A stretch of 5,202 bases of DNA from Candidatus Blautia equi. Lineage in GTDB: Bacteria > Bacillota > Clostridia > Lachnospirales > Lachnospiraceae. The notes beneath the pieces were generated by a model. The model was given only the letters and a program-made list of their open reading frames with translations. It was not told where the DNA came from and made no database searches. Positions 3,737 to 5,202 of the stretch are shown one piece after another. Numbering within the stretch: position 1 is the stretch's first letter; every line of letters starts with the position of its first letter. Made by a program: the position numbers and the translations under genes. The DNA lies in contig JAGHUU010000305.1 of the NCBI GenBank assembly GCA_018064695.1, positions 1-5,202 on the forward strand, in the 5' to 3' direction.

Positions 3737-5202
3737 ATGTTTAAAGTATCATTTACGTTCGAAGATGGCAGTTTGGTAGAAACATATGCCAATGCGGGGG
3801 ATAATCTGCTGGAGATCGCGAGAGAGGCGAATGTGGCAATCGACGCACCATGTTCCGGCAACGCGTCCTGCGGTAAATGCCGGGTACAGTTAAAAGACGG
3901 ACAGCTGGATTCCAAAAAGACCTTACATATCTCTGAAGAAGAATATAACGCAGGATGGAGACTTTCCTGCTGCAGTACTGTATGTGCGGACGTAACAGTG
4001 CTTGTACCGGATATTGCTTCTGCATATAAGAGCCGTATGAAGGTTGCGGACCTCAGCTCTAAAGAAGAGATCGCTATTTTTGAAAGTGCCAAATCCGGTG
4101 TAGAAGAGACCGGTATGGTATTAAAGAACAGCATGGATGTAGTGGAACTGGAGATGGAGGAGCCAACTCTGGATGACACCATGCCTGATAACGAGAGACT
4201 TACATGGGCTCTCAAAGCTACTTTGAATACAGAGCATGTACGCATTCCGTTCCGCGTGCTGAAGAAGCTCCCTGATGTGCTTCGAAACAGCAATTTCAAG
4301 GTGAAATGTGTGGTTCGCACCACAGAGAATGACGTATTTGTTTACGATATATTTGAGCAGGAGAAGGACGTAAAAGCAGCAGGACTTGCCATCGATATCG
4401 GTACCACAACCGTATCCGCAGTTCTCATTGATATGCTGAACGGAGAAATTCTTGCTAAAGCATCCGCCGGAAACGGTCAGATCCGCTACGGTGCCGATGT
4501 TATCAACCGTATCATTGAGCAGCAGAAACCGGGCGGAAAGAAGAAGCTGCAGGATGCGGTAATTAAAGAGACCATCAATCCTATGGTTATGGAAATGTGC
4601 AAAACAGCGGGTATCAGCAAGAATCAGGTATACCGCATGGCTCTGGCATCCAACACTACCATGAACCATCTGTTTGCAGGCCTGAATGCGGATCCGGTAC
4701 GTATGGAGCCATATATCCCTGCATTCTTTAAGACCAATTCTATCTTTGCTTCTGACGTTGGAGTGGAGATCAATCCTGATGCACACATTATCATGGCTCC
4801 GAACATCGGAAGCTATGTAGGAGGAGATATCACTGCCGGTACACTGGTAAGTATGATCTGGAACAGACCGGAGTTCTCCCTGTTTATCGACCTTGGTACC
4901 AACGGAGAGCTGGTATTCGGAAATTCTGATTTCATGATGAGCTGTGCATGTTCCGCAGGCCCTGCATTTGAGGGCGGAGACATCAGCTGCGGTATGCGTG
5001 CTACCGATGGCGCTATTGAGGCATGTACCATCGATAAAGAGACCATGGAGCCTACCCTGACTATCGTTGGAGAGCCTGGTACAAAACCGATCGGACTCTG
5101 TGGTTCCGGTATCATTGATATCATCAGCGAGCTTTTCATGACCGGTATTATCAATCCTAAGGGCAAATTCATTCGTGAAGGCAAACGTATCCGCCATGAC
5201 CA
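3737..5202 (+). CDS. acsV: Reductive activator of CFeSP (RACo), partial at 3' end
   Basis: The frame is open from the ATG at 3737 to the window end (488 codons), so the last roughly 150 residues of a usually about 630-residue protein are missing. The N-terminus (about 1-92) is a plant-type [2Fe-2S] ferredoxin with C39, C45, C48 and probably C78 (C-x5-C-x2-C-x29-C). A linker and a middle domain follow (about 93-208), then an ASKHA-type ATPase domain with GLAIDIGTTTVSAVLID (216-232, phosphate 1), FIDLGTNGELVF (383-394, phosphate 2) and GLCGSGIIDI (453-462, adenosine motif). This is the RACo layout: it uses ATP to drive reduction of inactive Co(II)-CFeSP back to Co(I). AAAGGTGG (3720-3727) lies nine bases before the ATG. 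The terminator just upstream suggests lower expression than acsDCE, fitting a repair catalyst. A corrinoid activator for another methyltransferase system (RamA-like) is possible, but RamA carries C-terminal [4Fe-4S] motifs and lacks this N-terminal ferredoxin; context favours AcsV. Confidence 0.9.
   Translation, partial: MFKVSFTFEDGSLVETYANAGDNLLEIAREANVAIDAPCSGNASCGKCRVQLKDGQLDSKKTLHISEEEYNAGWRLSCCSTVCADVTVLVPDIASAYKSRMKVADLSSKEEIAIFESAKSGVEETGMVLKNSMDVVELEMEEPTLDDTMPDNERLTWALKATLNTEHVRIPFRVLKKLPDVLRNSNFKVKCVVRTTENDVFVYDIFEQEKDVKAAGLAIDIGTTTVSAVLIDMLNGEILAKASAGNGQIRYGADVINRIIEQQKPGGKKKLQDAVIKETINPMVMEMCKTAGISKNQVYRMALASNTTMNHLFAGLNADPVRMEPYIPAFFKTNSIFASDVGVEINPDAHIIMAPNIGSYVGGDITAGTLVSMIWNRPEFSLFIDLGTNGELVFGNSDFMMSCACSAGPAFEGGDISCGMRATDGAIEACTIDKETMEPTLTIVGEPGTKPIGLCGSGIIDIISELFMTGIINPKGKFIREGKRIRHD

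Noticed and set aside
3634..4323. 229-codon open frame on the - strand covering the acsE terminator and the start of acsV
   Set aside because: It runs through a canonical terminator and opposite the well-supported ferredoxin domain of acsV; its translation is low-complexity and matches nothing I know.
4121..5197. 358-codon open frame on the - strand across acsV
   Set aside because: It has the same in-phase antisense relationship to acsV, whose sense protein has clear ferredoxin and ASKHA motifs. No support for an antisense gene.
1..5202. CRISPR arrays, insertion sequences, tRNA or rRNA genes
   Set aside because: There are no regularly spaced direct repeats, no transposase-like frame or terminal repeats, and no tRNA- or rRNA-like sequence on either strand.

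Overview
The window is a piece of a Wood-Ljungdahl (reductive acetyl-CoA) gene cluster. All genes are on the + strand, in the order acsB (last 32 codons only), acsD, acsC, acsE, acsV (first 488 codons; it runs off the window end). The Wood-Ljungdahl proteins, the strong AGGAGG-type ribosome binding sites, the moderate G+C and the codon choice (many CTT, GCT, GTT and GTA codons) suggest an acetogenic Bacillota. A Blautia-like gut Lachnospiraceae is my best guess, from pattern memory and not from a search.

Layout. 1-101: C-terminus of a protein I read as acetyl-CoA synthase (AcsB). 102-419: a 318-base spacer with no convincing gene. It holds a promoter candidate (132-159) whose -35 box sits in a perfect palindrome, and a row of predicted hairpins that would form a structured 5' leader on the acsD mRNA. 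420-1361 and 1379-2719: the two subunits of the corrinoid iron-sulfur protein (CFeSP), tightly coupled with a 17-base gap. 2720-2846: a spacer with three hairpins in a row. 2847-3632: the methyltetrahydrofolate:CFeSP methyltransferase AcsE. 3679-3710: a textbook Rho-independent terminator. 3737-end: a [2Fe-2S] plus ASKHA-ATPase protein matching RACo/AcsV, the reductive activator of CFeSP.

How the genes work together (established pathway knowledge). AcsE moves the methyl group of methyl-tetrahydrofolate to Co(I) of CFeSP (AcsC/AcsD). Methyl-Co(III)-CFeSP donates the methyl to the nickel cluster of AcsB, which joins it with CO and CoA to make acetyl-CoA. Co(I) is occasionally oxidised to inactive Co(II), and AcsV uses ATP and a low-potential electron to restore it. 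The window therefore encodes the methyl-transfer half of the pathway and its repair enzyme.

The proteins look like ordinary family members. What deserves a second look is the non-coding DNA: the long structured leader before acsD, including a candidate switch that could mask the acsD Shine-Dalgarno, the triple-hairpin acsC-acsE spacer, and a strong terminator placed just before acsV with no visible promoter after it.
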